64,000 nucleotides of DNA from Nodularia spumigena CCY9414 (GTDB lineage: Bacteria; Cyanobacteriota; Cyanobacteriia; Cyanobacteriales; Nostocaceae): the NCBI RefSeq assembly GCF_000340565.2, contig NZ_CP007203.1, positions 536,297 to 600,296 of the forward strand, written 5' to 3'. The translations under genes and the position numbers were made by a program. Every line of letters starts with the position of its first letter. The stretch's first letter is position 1. The notes under the pieces were generated by a model that was not told where the DNA came from, did no database searches, and worked only from the letters and a program-made list of their open reading frames with translations. This document shows positions 1 through 8,363 of the stretch, piece after piece.

Positions 1-677
1 TTTTTAATACTCGTTTGTGCTGTATTCCCTAACAAGGAGTTAAAGGTAGTATCTGATAAATTTCCTGTACCGAATTTCAGCGAGATTACCTTATTTTCCA
101 ATCTTTCAATCCAAATTCTATTACCATATAAATCTCTATATTCTCGCCAGAGTTTATCTATTTGGTCGCTGGCTTTCGCAAAGCATTGGGTTTGTTGTTC
201 ACCAGTCAATGATTGACAAGGACGAAGTAAAGAACCAGCTATTTCTTCCGCCAAACTCATATTCAGTGCTTGCTGATAATTTTTTTCCGCATCTGCTGTA
301 GTAACTACTTGCTGATTGACTGTATTGATAAAGTTTCTTACCCCCAATGTCAAATTAGAAAGTATGCTACCATCTCCACCATTACTTAATAATAAGACTA
401 CGATAAAAGGCCAAATTAAACCCGTTATCGGACGTGAATATTCACTGTAGATAACATCTTTGAGCCATTGCATCATAAAAAATAATAAAGTGCCTACAGC
501 GAAAAATACACCCAGATTTGTGAGCGCTCCATATAAATTGTTACTGGTATTATTCTGTAATAAATCTAGCCATTGATTATCCCAACTTTCAGTCATGCTT
601 CTTGCCGTTGCAGCACCACTATCGAAAGTTTCATTGATACCAATTTCAGGAAATATTTGTAAAATATAAAGCTGCAT
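1..677 (-). CDS. VirB6/TrbL-like polytopic membrane protein, partial
   Basis: Reading from the ATG at 677, the frame stays open to the left edge of the window, giving about 225 residues of a longer protein whose C-terminus lies outside. Two hydrophobic segments are visible, around residues 55-75 and 85-105, followed by a soluble stretch with the pair of cysteines in RPCQS and TQCF. It starts 17 nt after the stop of the VirB5-like gene and is the last visible member of that run. The VirB6/TrbL call rests on gene order (it follows VirB2/3/4/5-like genes) and on being polytopic; I see no diagnostic motif. It could be another inner-membrane component. Confidence 0.5.
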   Translation of the reverse strand, partial: MQLYILQIFPEIGINETFDSGAATARSMTESWDNQWLDLLQNNTSNNLYGALTNLGVFFAVGTLLFFMMQWLKDVIYSEYSRPITGLIWPFIVVLLLSNGGDGSILSNLTLGVRNFINTVNQQVVTTADAEKNYQQALNMSLAEEIAGSLLRPCQSLTGEQQTQCFAKASDQIDKLWREYRDLYGNRIWIERLENKVISLKFGTGNLSDTTFNSLLGNTAQTSIK

Positions 678-693
678 TTTTGTTCACAATATC

Positions 694-1464
694 CTAATTC
701 TCTTCTCTACCAAACAAATCTATTTGAGCAGTAGTACGAATGAGTCTTGCAGTCTCTGTTGCGCTATCTACTCGACGCGAGCGATTCATTTCATCCATTT
801 GCTGAGAAATACTTGCTAAATTTAAATTAGAGTATTGCAAAGATTGATTTGTTTGGATTGTTTGAGCTAGATTTGCACTGCTAATTCTTGCTTGTTCTTG
901 TTGAATTTTAATAGCTTGTAACTGCAAATTGGCTTGATCACCTTCCAGTGCTTGTTTTAAAGGTTCTGTAGGATATAATGACGTGAGGGTGTTAGCAATT
1001 TGATTGAAAATATTATCAGATTGTTGAGAAAAATCTTCGATATTATCCAGAATAATTTCAGTATTCTGTAATTGTGATTTTAAGCGAATTTGTCCCTCTC
1101 TACCCATAAAACTCTCTATGGAACTACGGGTAATTAAACGATTAATTTCATTAGTTACCGCATTAGATTGGACAACGGGATTGTTTTCAAATTTATCTGT
1201 TGTTGGGTTAAAAAATAAATCTTGGCGCAAACTCTTTCCAGCCTCAACTGGATTCGGTATATTCAATTCTCCTGTAGAATTATTCAGTGCAGTTTGACTT
1301 CTAATTTCTAAAGGTCTTAAAGTTTCACTCAAGTTCTGTCTCAGATAATTTTGCATATCTACAGAGTAAAGTTGAAATTCTGTCCAAACTTTACCTAATT
1401 GTGCCATTGCTGGTAAGACTAATAAGCAGGAAAGGGTCAGGGTGAAGAATGTAGTTTTCTGCAT
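694..1464 (-). CDS. VirB5/TrbJ-like exported protein
   Basis: I place the start at the ATG at 1464 because the protein then begins with a clean signal peptide (MQKTTFF, hydrophobic core, cleavage near PAMAQ). An upstream ATG at 1518 would add 18 residues of non-signal sequence. The mature part, about 235 residues, is hydrophilic, mostly helical and Gln/Asn-rich, with coiled-coil character around residues 120-220. This fits the periplasmic minor-pilin/TrbJ family found next to VirB4 and VirB6 genes, but that family is poorly conserved in sequence, so the call leans on context. It lies about 150 nt downstream of the VirB4-like ATPase gene and is probably cotranscribed with it. Confidence 0.5.
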   Translation of the reverse strand: MQKTTFFTLTLSCLLVLPAMAQLGKVWTEFQLYSVDMQNYLRQNLSETLRPLEIRSQTALNNSTGELNIPNPVEAGKSLRQDLFFNPTTDKFENNPVVQSNAVTNEINRLITRSSIESFMGREGQIRLKSQLQNTEIILDNIEDFSQQSDNIFNQIANTLTSLYPTEPLKQALEGDQANLQLQAIKIQQEQARISSANLAQTIQTNQSLQYSNLNLASISQQMDEMNRSRRVDSATETARLIRTTAQIDLFGREEN

Positions 1465-1612
1465 ATATTTTGAAGATATGAGGAACGTTCGCGTAGCGCA
1501 TACCGCCAAGTACGCCAAGGAAGAAGGAAGGAAAGAAATTCAGTGCAGTTATTAAAATCCAAATTTAACTCTCTGCTCCTGGTGCGCCTGGTGCGTGAGA
1601 TTCATTCCTCTT

Positions 1613-4360
1613 TCAACTCCCACGTAAAGAAGCTATTAGCTGACGTGCAAATACAGAAATTGCTTCATATTTATCCCTGTGTTGTAACATGGCTTTTTGG
1701 CGTGCAGTTTGTTCATTAGGATTATTAGCAACTACAGCTAATTGCTCGAATCCTGGATAGTAACGGCAAAAGGTATAAATCCCGTTATCATCTAATAACC
1801 ATTGGCTGTAAATGCCTTCTTTGCGAGGAAAAAAGCTTTCTGTAGCATTACGAGAAATAATATCACGGGGATATTTTAAAATGCTCACAAAACTATCTAC
1901 TGCTACTGGTTGAATACGCCCAATCAATCGTGTTGATAAGTTTTGTAAAATTTTCGATGCTGCTTTGGATTTGGCGATGGTATCGGGGTCTTGGGCTGAT
2001 AAAATAACTCTGATACCAGCTTTGGCTCCATTGGCGCAAATTCTCCCCACTAAATCAGCAATTTGGTCAAATTCAAATAAAATTGGGGCTTCGTCAATAA
2101 AGAAAATAGAAGCTGGACTACTTAACGCCCGTCGCAAAGCTGCGGAATAAGCACTTAAAGACAGTACGGCCGCATCTTCGTTATCTGAGAGGTTCCGCAG
2201 TGCAAAAACTAAAAGTTGTGCATCGGTGGGAAAGCTAGATGGTGCAGAAATCGATTGTCCGACGCGACTCGAAAGCCAAAACCGTAACCGCAGTTGAATT
2301 TGACTGAGTGCGTCATCTACCCTACCACTCAGAGAGTCTAATTGCAGATGTTCTGGGGAACAGAAATAAAGGAAGTCTTTTAATGTGGGGGTTTTTTGCC
2401 AAGCTTGACTACCAAATCCGCCGGCGATCGCTTGTTTATATCGCTCTTGAATCCCTACATCTGCAAAGAAAGCGCTTAAAGCCAAGTTTATCAGGGAACG
2501 CACTGTTTGGGAGAGCAGTTGGTTTTCGGTGGATGAGCCTAAAACCATTGTCATTAAAGCTGATTCTAAGAATCCAGTATAATCCAATAGGCGATCGCGT
2601 TGTTCTTCTGGAGAAAGCGATCGCAAATCAGGCTGCTCAAACAAATTATTCGATTGTTTGGAAATATCAAAATACGCCCCATTCCCCTCCATAAACTCTG
2701 TATAGTCAGTAAACGTAGATGAACCATCTGGTTTGGGAAAGTCCAAGGCGACAACAGGAATTCCATGAGCCAAAGCCTGAGTTAAAATTCCCGATACCAA
2801 AACCGATTTACCAGCACGAGTTGTCGCAAATAGTGCTAAATTTTTATGTTGGTTAAACAAATCTAGATGTATAGGAGTTCCGCCTTCTTCAGCAATCAAC
2901 TCAAAACCGTGGCTATCTCCAGCTTTCGTTAACACTAAAGGCATTAATCCCGGAACTTCACTGGTTAAATATAACTGACGACGGTTAAAAGGTTTTACCA
3001 ACAAACCTTCCCAGACTATCGGTAAAGATTGCAGCCAAATTTTCCAAGTATACTCTATTTCTCTAATTACCTGAGCCGGTCGTTGAAAACAGTTTTCAAT
3101 ATATCTTGTAGCTGCATCTAATTTTTCCACACTGGGACGATGCACAAAAATAGCTATACTCGTATATATCGGCACTGCTCCTTCATATAATTGTTCTTGG
3201 GCTGCTACGGATTTCTTTAACTTTAATTGCGCGCTCACATCAATAGTTTTACTTTTCTCTTGCGCCATAAGTGCTGTCATATTTGACTGTTTCAGCACTC
3301 GTTGTAAAGTATTTTTGACTATAGCTGGATTAGCGGCAGTTAATTCACAAAAAATTTCTGTATCTACTACCGTTTCTCTGGCTAATAATTCCCATAAATA
3401 ACGCATTTGAGCAAATTTATTCTGCCAACCACCAGGTTTTTCCAGAAACGTCAGCGCCCCAATATAGCGATTTTTCACATTCACCCAACGGCGGTCAGCA
3501 CAAGGTACATTAGACTCCATCAGCAAAGTTGTACTGTGAATATTTTCAATCAGCAATTTGGTACTAGCTAAGTCTGAATTAACTTGCTCATGCAATCCAT
3601 TTTCATCTAAATGAAGTAATTGGGGAATTTCTATTGGTTCTGTATCATTAAATTTTCTCCAAGCGTGTTCCCATAATTCATCAGCATTTAAAGGTTTGAC
3701 ATCTAACCCCATTTTGTTAGATAAAAGCTGTTCCCAACGGGAAAATCCTTGTTGGTAAGCTTTGATGATCAGAGTTTCCACCCGTTGGTTTTGAACTTCT
3801 GCCAATTCACCTTTAAATTTCAACCACCATAATTCACCTTTGGCTAAAAGTTTCTCAATCCAATCATCTGTCTGTGTAGTATTTGGTTCAATCGTATAAG
3901 TCACATAAATTCGCAGAAATTTAGGCTTACGAATACCTGAGTTAGTCAGTTCTTGAATTCTGGCTCTTTCGGCTGTTAATAAATATTTGATGTCTCGTGA
4001 TGGTGTCCGCTTTACCAAATCGGCTAATTCTGCTTGTCGTTTTTTGTCTGAACTAAATGACCCCATGTGTAAGGTCATTTTTTCACCTTCAGGAATATCT
4101 TTTAAACCTGATTCGATATTATTAAAAATTGTCTCTATCTGTTCAGACCTTAAGGTAGTATGGATACCTCGACATTCAAACCCAAACACAAAGCAAAACC
4201 GATCTTTTTGGGTTTCTTTGTTTAAAATGTAAGCGCCGATATCACGACCATCAAGCGCAATGCGGAGCATTGTCGCTAAATGTAACGCATCCTCAAATGG
4301 TGTTAATCTACTTTCTTTTCCGGCGATGCTTAGGGTTTGTTTTCCGATTTTTTGCTTCAT
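1613..4360 (-). CDS. VirB4/TraC-family type IV secretion ATPase
   Basis: A 915-residue cytoplasmic ATPase. A P-loop is visible around residue 515 (ATTRAGKS, deviating from the usual GxxGxGK[ST] at the first Gly) and a Walker B segment around residue 753 (IFFIDEAPIL). The N-terminal half (about 1-440) corresponds to the VirB4 N-terminal domain, which docks on VirB3. The C-terminal half is the RecA-like motor, with the VirB4-type Gln/Arg-rich region after Walker B (ILSAQDPDTIAKS). Length is a little above the usual 800-870. The start overlaps the end of the VirB3-like gene by 53 nt, a coupling typical of virB3-virB4. VirB4 proteins power pilus assembly or substrate transfer. No relaxase or VirD4 coupling protein is seen in this window. 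Confidence 0.75.
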   Translation of the reverse strand: MKQKIGKQTLSIAGKESRLTPFEDALHLATMLRIALDGRDIGAYILNKETQKDRFCFVFGFECRGIHTTLRSEQIETIFNNIESGLKDIPEGEKMTLHMGSFSSDKKRQAELADLVKRTPSRDIKYLLTAERARIQELTNSGIRKPKFLRIYVTYTIEPNTTQTDDWIEKLLAKGELWWLKFKGELAEVQNQRVETLIIKAYQQGFSRWEQLLSNKMGLDVKPLNADELWEHAWRKFNDTEPIEIPQLLHLDENGLHEQVNSDLASTKLLIENIHSTTLLMESNVPCADRRWVNVKNRYIGALTFLEKPGGWQNKFAQMRYLWELLARETVVDTEIFCELTAANPAIVKNTLQRVLKQSNMTALMAQEKSKTIDVSAQLKLKKSVAAQEQLYEGAVPIYTSIAIFVHRPSVEKLDAATRYIENCFQRPAQVIREIEYTWKIWLQSLPIVWEGLLVKPFNRRQLYLTSEVPGLMPLVLTKAGDSHGFELIAEEGGTPIHLDLFNQHKNLALFATTRAGKSVLVSGILTQALAHGIPVVALDFPKPDGSSTFTDYTEFMEGNGAYFDISKQSNNLFEQPDLRSLSPEEQRDRLLDYTGFLESALMTMVLGSSTENQLLSQTVRSLINLALSAFFADVGIQERYKQAIAGGFGSQAWQKTPTLKDFLYFCSPEHLQLDSLSGRVDDALSQIQLRLRFWLSSRVGQSISAPSSFPTDAQLLVFALRNLSDNEDAAVLSLSAYSAALRRALSSPASIFFIDEAPILFEFDQIADLVGRICANGAKAGIRVILSAQDPDTIAKSKAASKILQNLSTRLIGRIQPVAVDSFVSILKYPRDIISRNATESFFPRKEGIYSQWLLDDNGIYTFCRYYPGFEQLAVVANNPNEQTARQKAMLQHRDKYEAISVFARQLIASLRGS

Positions 4361-4685
4361 GGTTAATTTCTAACAAGCTTTGATAACGCGCAAAGCCTCT
4401 TGTCCAAGTGGGAACTCCAACGAATTTGCTTAAAAAGCGCCAACTCCTACCACCAGTTAAAATCCACCAAGTGGCGATTCCCCAACCTGAAATTAATGCT
4501 GTCCACAACCATTTTTGGAAATCATCTGCAAAAATTCCGCCAAAAACTCCATTGACAATAAAGTAAGAGGCTAAAACAATTACCAGCCAAGGAAAAATTT
4601 GGTCAGCAGGAATTGGTCCTAATGATGGTTGTGAGCCGAGAATTTGATTAACTGGACGAAATTTTTGATCTTGTTCTTCAGACAT
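4308..4685 (-). CDS. VirB3-like small membrane protein
   Basis: 125 residues with two closely spaced hydrophobic segments (about 30-50 and 58-78) and a very basic C-terminal tail ending RKRK. This is the size and topology of VirB3/TraL inner-membrane proteins, which bind VirB4. The last 53 nt overlap the VirB4-like gene, supporting translational coupling. Sequence similarity to VirB3 cannot be established by eye; the assignment is from topology, overlap and order. Confidence 0.5.
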   Translation of the reverse strand: MSEEQDQKFRPVNQILGSQPSLGPIPADQIFPWLVIVLASYFIVNGVFGGIFADDFQKWLWTALISGWGIATWWILTGGRSWRFLSKFVGVPTWTRGFARYQSLLEINHEAKNRKTNPKHRRKRK

Positions 4686-4733
4686 AACAAATATTGAACT
4701 TGAACTTTACTTCATCTGATCACCAAAGAGGAA

Positions 4734-5339
4734 TTACCTACTGCTTGTATCACCAATTACAAACCCTGTCAAGACATCCGCAACAGTCACAGCGACAACC
4801 ACTAACAACGGAACTCTCGCGATACTTTGCCAATCTTCATCTTTACGCACTGCATTAATCACACCAATTAGAGAAACTGCAATATAAAGTAAATAAATTG
4901 CCCTTAACACATTAAATATTAAACTGACTGCTGCTTGGCTATTGTTATTGTCTCCTGTTCCTTGAGTTAGAGTATTTCGGAAAAAATCTTCAGCTCTGCC
5001 AAAAAATTGTGCATATACAGGTGTGGCAAAATAGTCTAACCAAAATAAACAGAGAATGACAGATACTGCCAATATTTGTAATATTATAAGCCATCGCTTT
5101 GGCAAATGCACCTGTTGCCCAACTTGTTGCATGACTATTGCTATTAAACTACCCGCTAGCAAACAAAACAGCAGGATAGGACTTTTTAAACTAATGACGC
5201 TTAAAAACACAGCGCAAGCCAACAAAAATGGTACTGATTCAACTATGCTAAGATGCCATGATTTCCCACTCACTCTCAATTTGTCTGATGTTGTCGTTGA
5301 ATCTTTGCCGAGTTTTCTCACACTATAATTTTGAGGCAT
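4734..5339 (-). CDS. VirB2-like membrane protein with possible pilin module
   Basis: 201 residues and the first gene of the run. There are hydrophobic segments at about 36-50, 53-70, 82-100, 140-162 and 175-195. The sequence PVYAQFF at residues 107-113 follows a hydrophobic stretch and looks like a signal-peptidase site. Cleavage there would leave a 91-residue product with two membrane helices joined by a short basic loop, the topology of VirB2/TrbC pilins. The N-terminal 110 residues would then be an unusually long leader with its own helices. Alternatively it is an uncleaved five-helix protein of unknown role. Gene position ahead of the VirB3/VirB4-like pair supports the pilin idea. Confidence 0.45.
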   Translation of the reverse strand: MPQNYSVRKLGKDSTTTSDKLRVSGKSWHLSIVESVPFLLACAVFLSVISLKSPILLFCLLAGSLIAIVMQQVGQQVHLPKRWLIILQILAVSVILCLFWLDYFATPVYAQFFGRAEDFFRNTLTQGTGDNNNSQAAVSLIFNVLRAIYLLYIAVSLIGVINAVRKDEDWQSIARVPLLVVVAVTVADVLTGFVIGDTSSR

Positions 5340-6279
5340 TTACTAATTTCCCTGTTATCGATCACAAATATCAGTGATGTTCATTCTTAAAATTTTTACT
5401 CTAGTTTTAAAGCTGTCACCTGTCATCTGTATTTATCCAGAGATTTGATGTATTTATATTTTACATCTATAGTATATTTTCGCTTTGTTACTGTGTATTA
5501 AGGTTTAGGTAATTAATTCTTAACATTTAGTTAAATTACCACTGATTTTATTTTTGTAACGAATAATACATATTCGCCATACTTCATGAATAAATCTAGA
5601 TTTTATCTGGATTTCCGAATTTTAGATAAGAGCATAAGTACGGATATGTAAGTGTATATTTGTTAATGCGTAGTTTTGGTGATCAAGGGGGACAAACCAC
5701 TGCTCCCTTTTTGATTTGAGTCGAACTTCTTTTACAGGAAAAGAGAAACAGAGCCTTATACTTTGAGGATATTAAGCCCAAAATTCCCAAATTGTGTTTT
5801 TACCCCCTGGCTTTGTTTTTTCATCACCATCACTGATTGACAAATGATTTTTTCTCTAAACTTGTGAAGATGGATTTTACCGGGCTAAACGCATCTAATT
5901 ATCTAATTAAAGGCAAAATCAGCGCATCATTTTTTAATTACAAGTAAAAATTATTCTGGTTATACCGCGCATTTGTTGTCAAAAAAATACAATCTGTATA
6001 TCTGCTTAATCAGACAAAAATACAGGAATTATGTCTAAAGTTTCTTTGTGAAACACTTGATTTTTTCAAAGAAGTTATTAACAATAAAGATAACCTCTAA
6101 CAAGTTGTAGTCCATCTTGTTAAGAACCTAACCTTATCCAAATTTCTAAGTCCGCACCTGCGGACTTTATTTATTTGTCCTCCAATTCTAGATTTTTAGA
6201 TCAGGAATTATTTCGGAATATTTAATTCCAGAGGCTTAATTTGGGGAATTTAATCAACAGGAATAATTTAGCCAATTAA
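5340..6279. other. Intergenic region, 940 bp, AT-rich
   Basis: This is the leader of the virB2-like operon (transcribed leftward) and the downstream region of murF. No ORF with coding character or ribosome site was found. The only clear structure is the hairpin at 6148-6167. The length is unusual for a leader and leaves room for long-range regulation or an unrecognised RNA. Confidence 0.5.
6148..6167. terminator. Hairpin, likely terminator
   Basis: Perfect 8-bp stem AAGTCCGC/GCGGACTT with an ACCT loop, followed on the plus strand by TATTTATTTG. It lies 113 bp past the stop of murF (minus strand) and could terminate murF. The same core (agtccgc...gcggact) occurs in cyanobacterial dispersed repeats, so it may be a repeat remnant. 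Confidence 0.45.
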
Positions 6280-7632
6280 TTACAGGAATTCGGCGCGAAA
6301 TTGATTAACAACGCGATCAAGTCCTACGGAATGGGCGGCTTTGAATAAGATGCGATCGCCTGCTTGCACAAATGTCTTTAATCGAGCTACCAAATCAGCA
6401 TGAGTCGTAAAACACTCCGATGGAATACCCTCGGCACTTTGAGCGATCGCTTGTGCATCTTTACCATCTACTAAAACCAGCAAACCGTCTAATTGCAACC
6501 TCTGCACCGTTTCACCCACTCTTTGGTGCAATTGCAGCGATCGCTCTCCCAATTCCTTCATCGCACCTAACACAGCTATTTTGCGTTTTCCCGGTGTATC
6601 TGCTAATAATTGCAAAGCTGCGGTCATAGCTTCTGGTGCAGCATTATAAGTCTCATCTAAGAGAATAATATCATGGGGCAGGGTAAACCGTTGCGATCGC
6701 CCCGTAGGCATATTCACTTTCACGCCATTTTGCAAGGTTGACCAGTCGATGCCCAAAACCTGCGCCACTGCTAAAGCGGCTAAAAAATTACTGGCATTGT
6801 GACGACCAGGTAAGGGCAAAGGTAGCCGCATTTCCCCAACTTTTATCGTCTGGTTATCGGTCAGCACTCCTTGAATATCACCACCAGATAAGCCATAAGT
6901 TACAACTTCCCCAGACCACACTTGCTGCGCTGTAGCCATTAACAGGGGATTGTCATGATTGAGAATAGCTACACTATCTTCAGGCATTTCGGCTAATAAT
7001 TCACATTTAGCACGAGCGATCGCTTCTTCAGAACCCAGTAATTCAATATGTGCGGTTCCCACATTCGTAATTACCCCAATATTCGGACGGGCTATTTGCG
7101 TGAGTTCACGGATTTGTCCTTCACCCCGCATCGCCATTTCCACCACCGCATAGTCATGTTCTGTATCCAGTTCTAACAAGGTTTTGGGAACGCCAATTTC
7201 GTTATTAAAATTGCCAAAAGTCTTGTGAACTCGTCCCTCAGTTGCTAACACTGCGGCGATGAGTTCCTTCGTTGTGGTTTTCCCCACAGAACCTGTCACC
7301 CCAATGACTGGAATATTCAGGCGATCGCGCCACCATCTCCCCAGTTGCTGATATGCTTGTAAAGTGTCTCTTACTTGCAATACAGCTACATCTGCATTTT
7401 CATAATCAGAATCCACAATAGCCGCTATTGCACCTTGAGCGATCGCATGGGAAACAAAATCGTGTCCATCAAAATTTTCTCCTCTTAAAGCCAAAAACAC
7501 TTCCCCAGGTTTGATCCTCCGGGTATCTGTTTGGATAGTGCTGCTGACTTGTGTTAAAGCAGCTTCAGATAAATTGATAGGTTGAGCGCACAGAACTTCT
7601 AACAATTGGGAGATGCTAACAGACCAAGGCAT
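6280..7632 (-). CDS. murF: UDP-N-acetylmuramoyl-tripeptide--D-alanyl-D-alanine ligase
   Basis: 450 residues, normal length for MurF. It adds D-Ala-D-Ala to the UDP-MurNAc tripeptide in the cytoplasm, the last soluble step of peptidoglycan precursor synthesis. Visible are the N-terminal substrate-binding domain (DTRRIKPGEVFLALRG), the ATP-binding loop GVTGSVGKTTTKE, the NFNNEIGVP segment characteristic of MurF, the Mur-ligase central block (EMAMRGEGQIREL) and the C-terminal DETYNAAPEAM motif. Upstream lies the 190-bp repeat region, so its promoter is probably within 7633-7740. Confidence 0.95.
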   Translation of the reverse strand: MPWSVSISQLLEVLCAQPINLSEAALTQVSSTIQTDTRRIKPGEVFLALRGENFDGHDFVSHAIAQGAIAAIVDSDYENADVAVLQVRDTLQAYQQLGRWWRDRLNIPVIGVTGSVGKTTTKELIAAVLATEGRVHKTFGNFNNEIGVPKTLLELDTEHDYAVVEMAMRGEGQIRELTQIARPNIGVITNVGTAHIELLGSEEAIARAKCELLAEMPEDSVAILNHDNPLLMATAQQVWSGEVVTYGLSGGDIQGVLTDNQTIKVGEMRLPLPLPGRHNASNFLAALAVAQVLGIDWSTLQNGVKVNMPTGRSQRFTLPHDIILLDETYNAAPEAMTAALQLLADTPGKRKIAVLGAMKELGERSLQLHQRVGETVQRLQLDGLLVLVDGKDAQAIAQSAEGIPSECFTTHADLVARLKTFVQAGDRILFKAAHSVGLDRVVNQFRAEFL

Positions 7633-7740
7633 AATGATGAACTAATTTTTCAAGTTAAATGAGCCAAACCCAAAGTATACAAATTTTCTCGTGCTTAGTC
7701 CCATCATTTCTTTCAACTGAAGTAGAAATTTATTTGTATT

Positions 7741-8214
7741 TAATCAACATATTATGATATGATAGATAAGTTAGCAGGCAGGTAAGTAAATGTGCCACGC
7801 CAACCCTACACCCTACTAAACTAAACGGTTTAGTCTAGAAGCAAGTTTTATCCCAACCCCAAACCCAACCCAACTACAGACTTCACTATTGATCTCTGCT
7901 ATATCCATCTGTTTGTATTTAACTGTGATTTAATCAACATATTATGATATGATAGATAAGTTAGCAGGCAGGTAAGTAAATGTGCCACGCCAACCCTACA
8001 CCCTACTAAACTAAACGGTTTAGTCTAGAAGCAAGTTTTATCCCAACCCCAAACCCAACCCAACTACAGACTTCACTATTGATCTCTGCTATATCCATCT
8101 GTTTGTATTTAACTGTGATTTAATCAACATATTATGATATGATAGATAGGTTAGCAGGCAGGTAAGTAAATGTGCCACGCTAACCCTACACCCTACTAAA
8201 CTAAACGGTTTAGT
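7741..8214. repeat. 190-bp tandem repeat, 2.5 copies
   Basis: The unit starts at 7741, 7931 and 8121, each beginning TAATCAACATATTATGATAT. Copies 1 and 2 are nearly identical. The third is cut after the TTTAGT at 8214 and has a few substitutions. Each copy carries the inverted repeat ACTAAAC-G-GTTTAGT and an AT-rich promoter-like block (TATTATGATATGATAG). The array fills most of the gap between murF and dnaK (both minus strand), upstream of murF and downstream of dnaK. Confidence 0.9.
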
Positions 8215-8228
8215 ATAAAAATACCAAA

Positions 8229-8319
8229 TATAGCAACCGCCAAGGTTGTGAGGACATGGCAAAAGCCTAAAACCCAGTCACAGCGAGTCTTTGACTTTTG
8301 ACTTTTGACTTTTGCTATA
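8229..8319. repeat. Dispersed element with TATAGCAA termini (copy 1)
   Basis: About 91 bp bounded by TATAGCAA and TTGCTATA. The left end continues CCGCC. It contains a short TTGACTTTTGACTTTTGACT heptamer-like run. A second member with the same ends and left interior is at 42929-43133. Non-coding; resembles a small MITE-like repeat. Confidence 0.55.
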
Positions 8320-8320
8320 T

Positions 8321-8349
8321 CACCCCTCCTCGCTTGCACAGGAGGGGTG
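8321..8349. terminator. Hairpin downstream of dnaK
   Basis: Perfect 10-bp stem CACCCCTCCT/AGGAGGGGTG with the 9-nt loop cgcttgcac, 15 nt past the dnaK stop. No long U-run follows on the minus strand. The same stem-loop core recurs at 20206-20230, so it is both a plausible terminator and a repeat family member. Confidence 0.5.
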
Positions 8350-8363
8350 GGAAATGGGTTCTT

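Noticed and set aside
7741-8214. 190-bp repeats as an attachment site or origin of replication
   Set aside because: No integrase, DnaA-box cluster or replication gene nearby; the repeat is reported without function.
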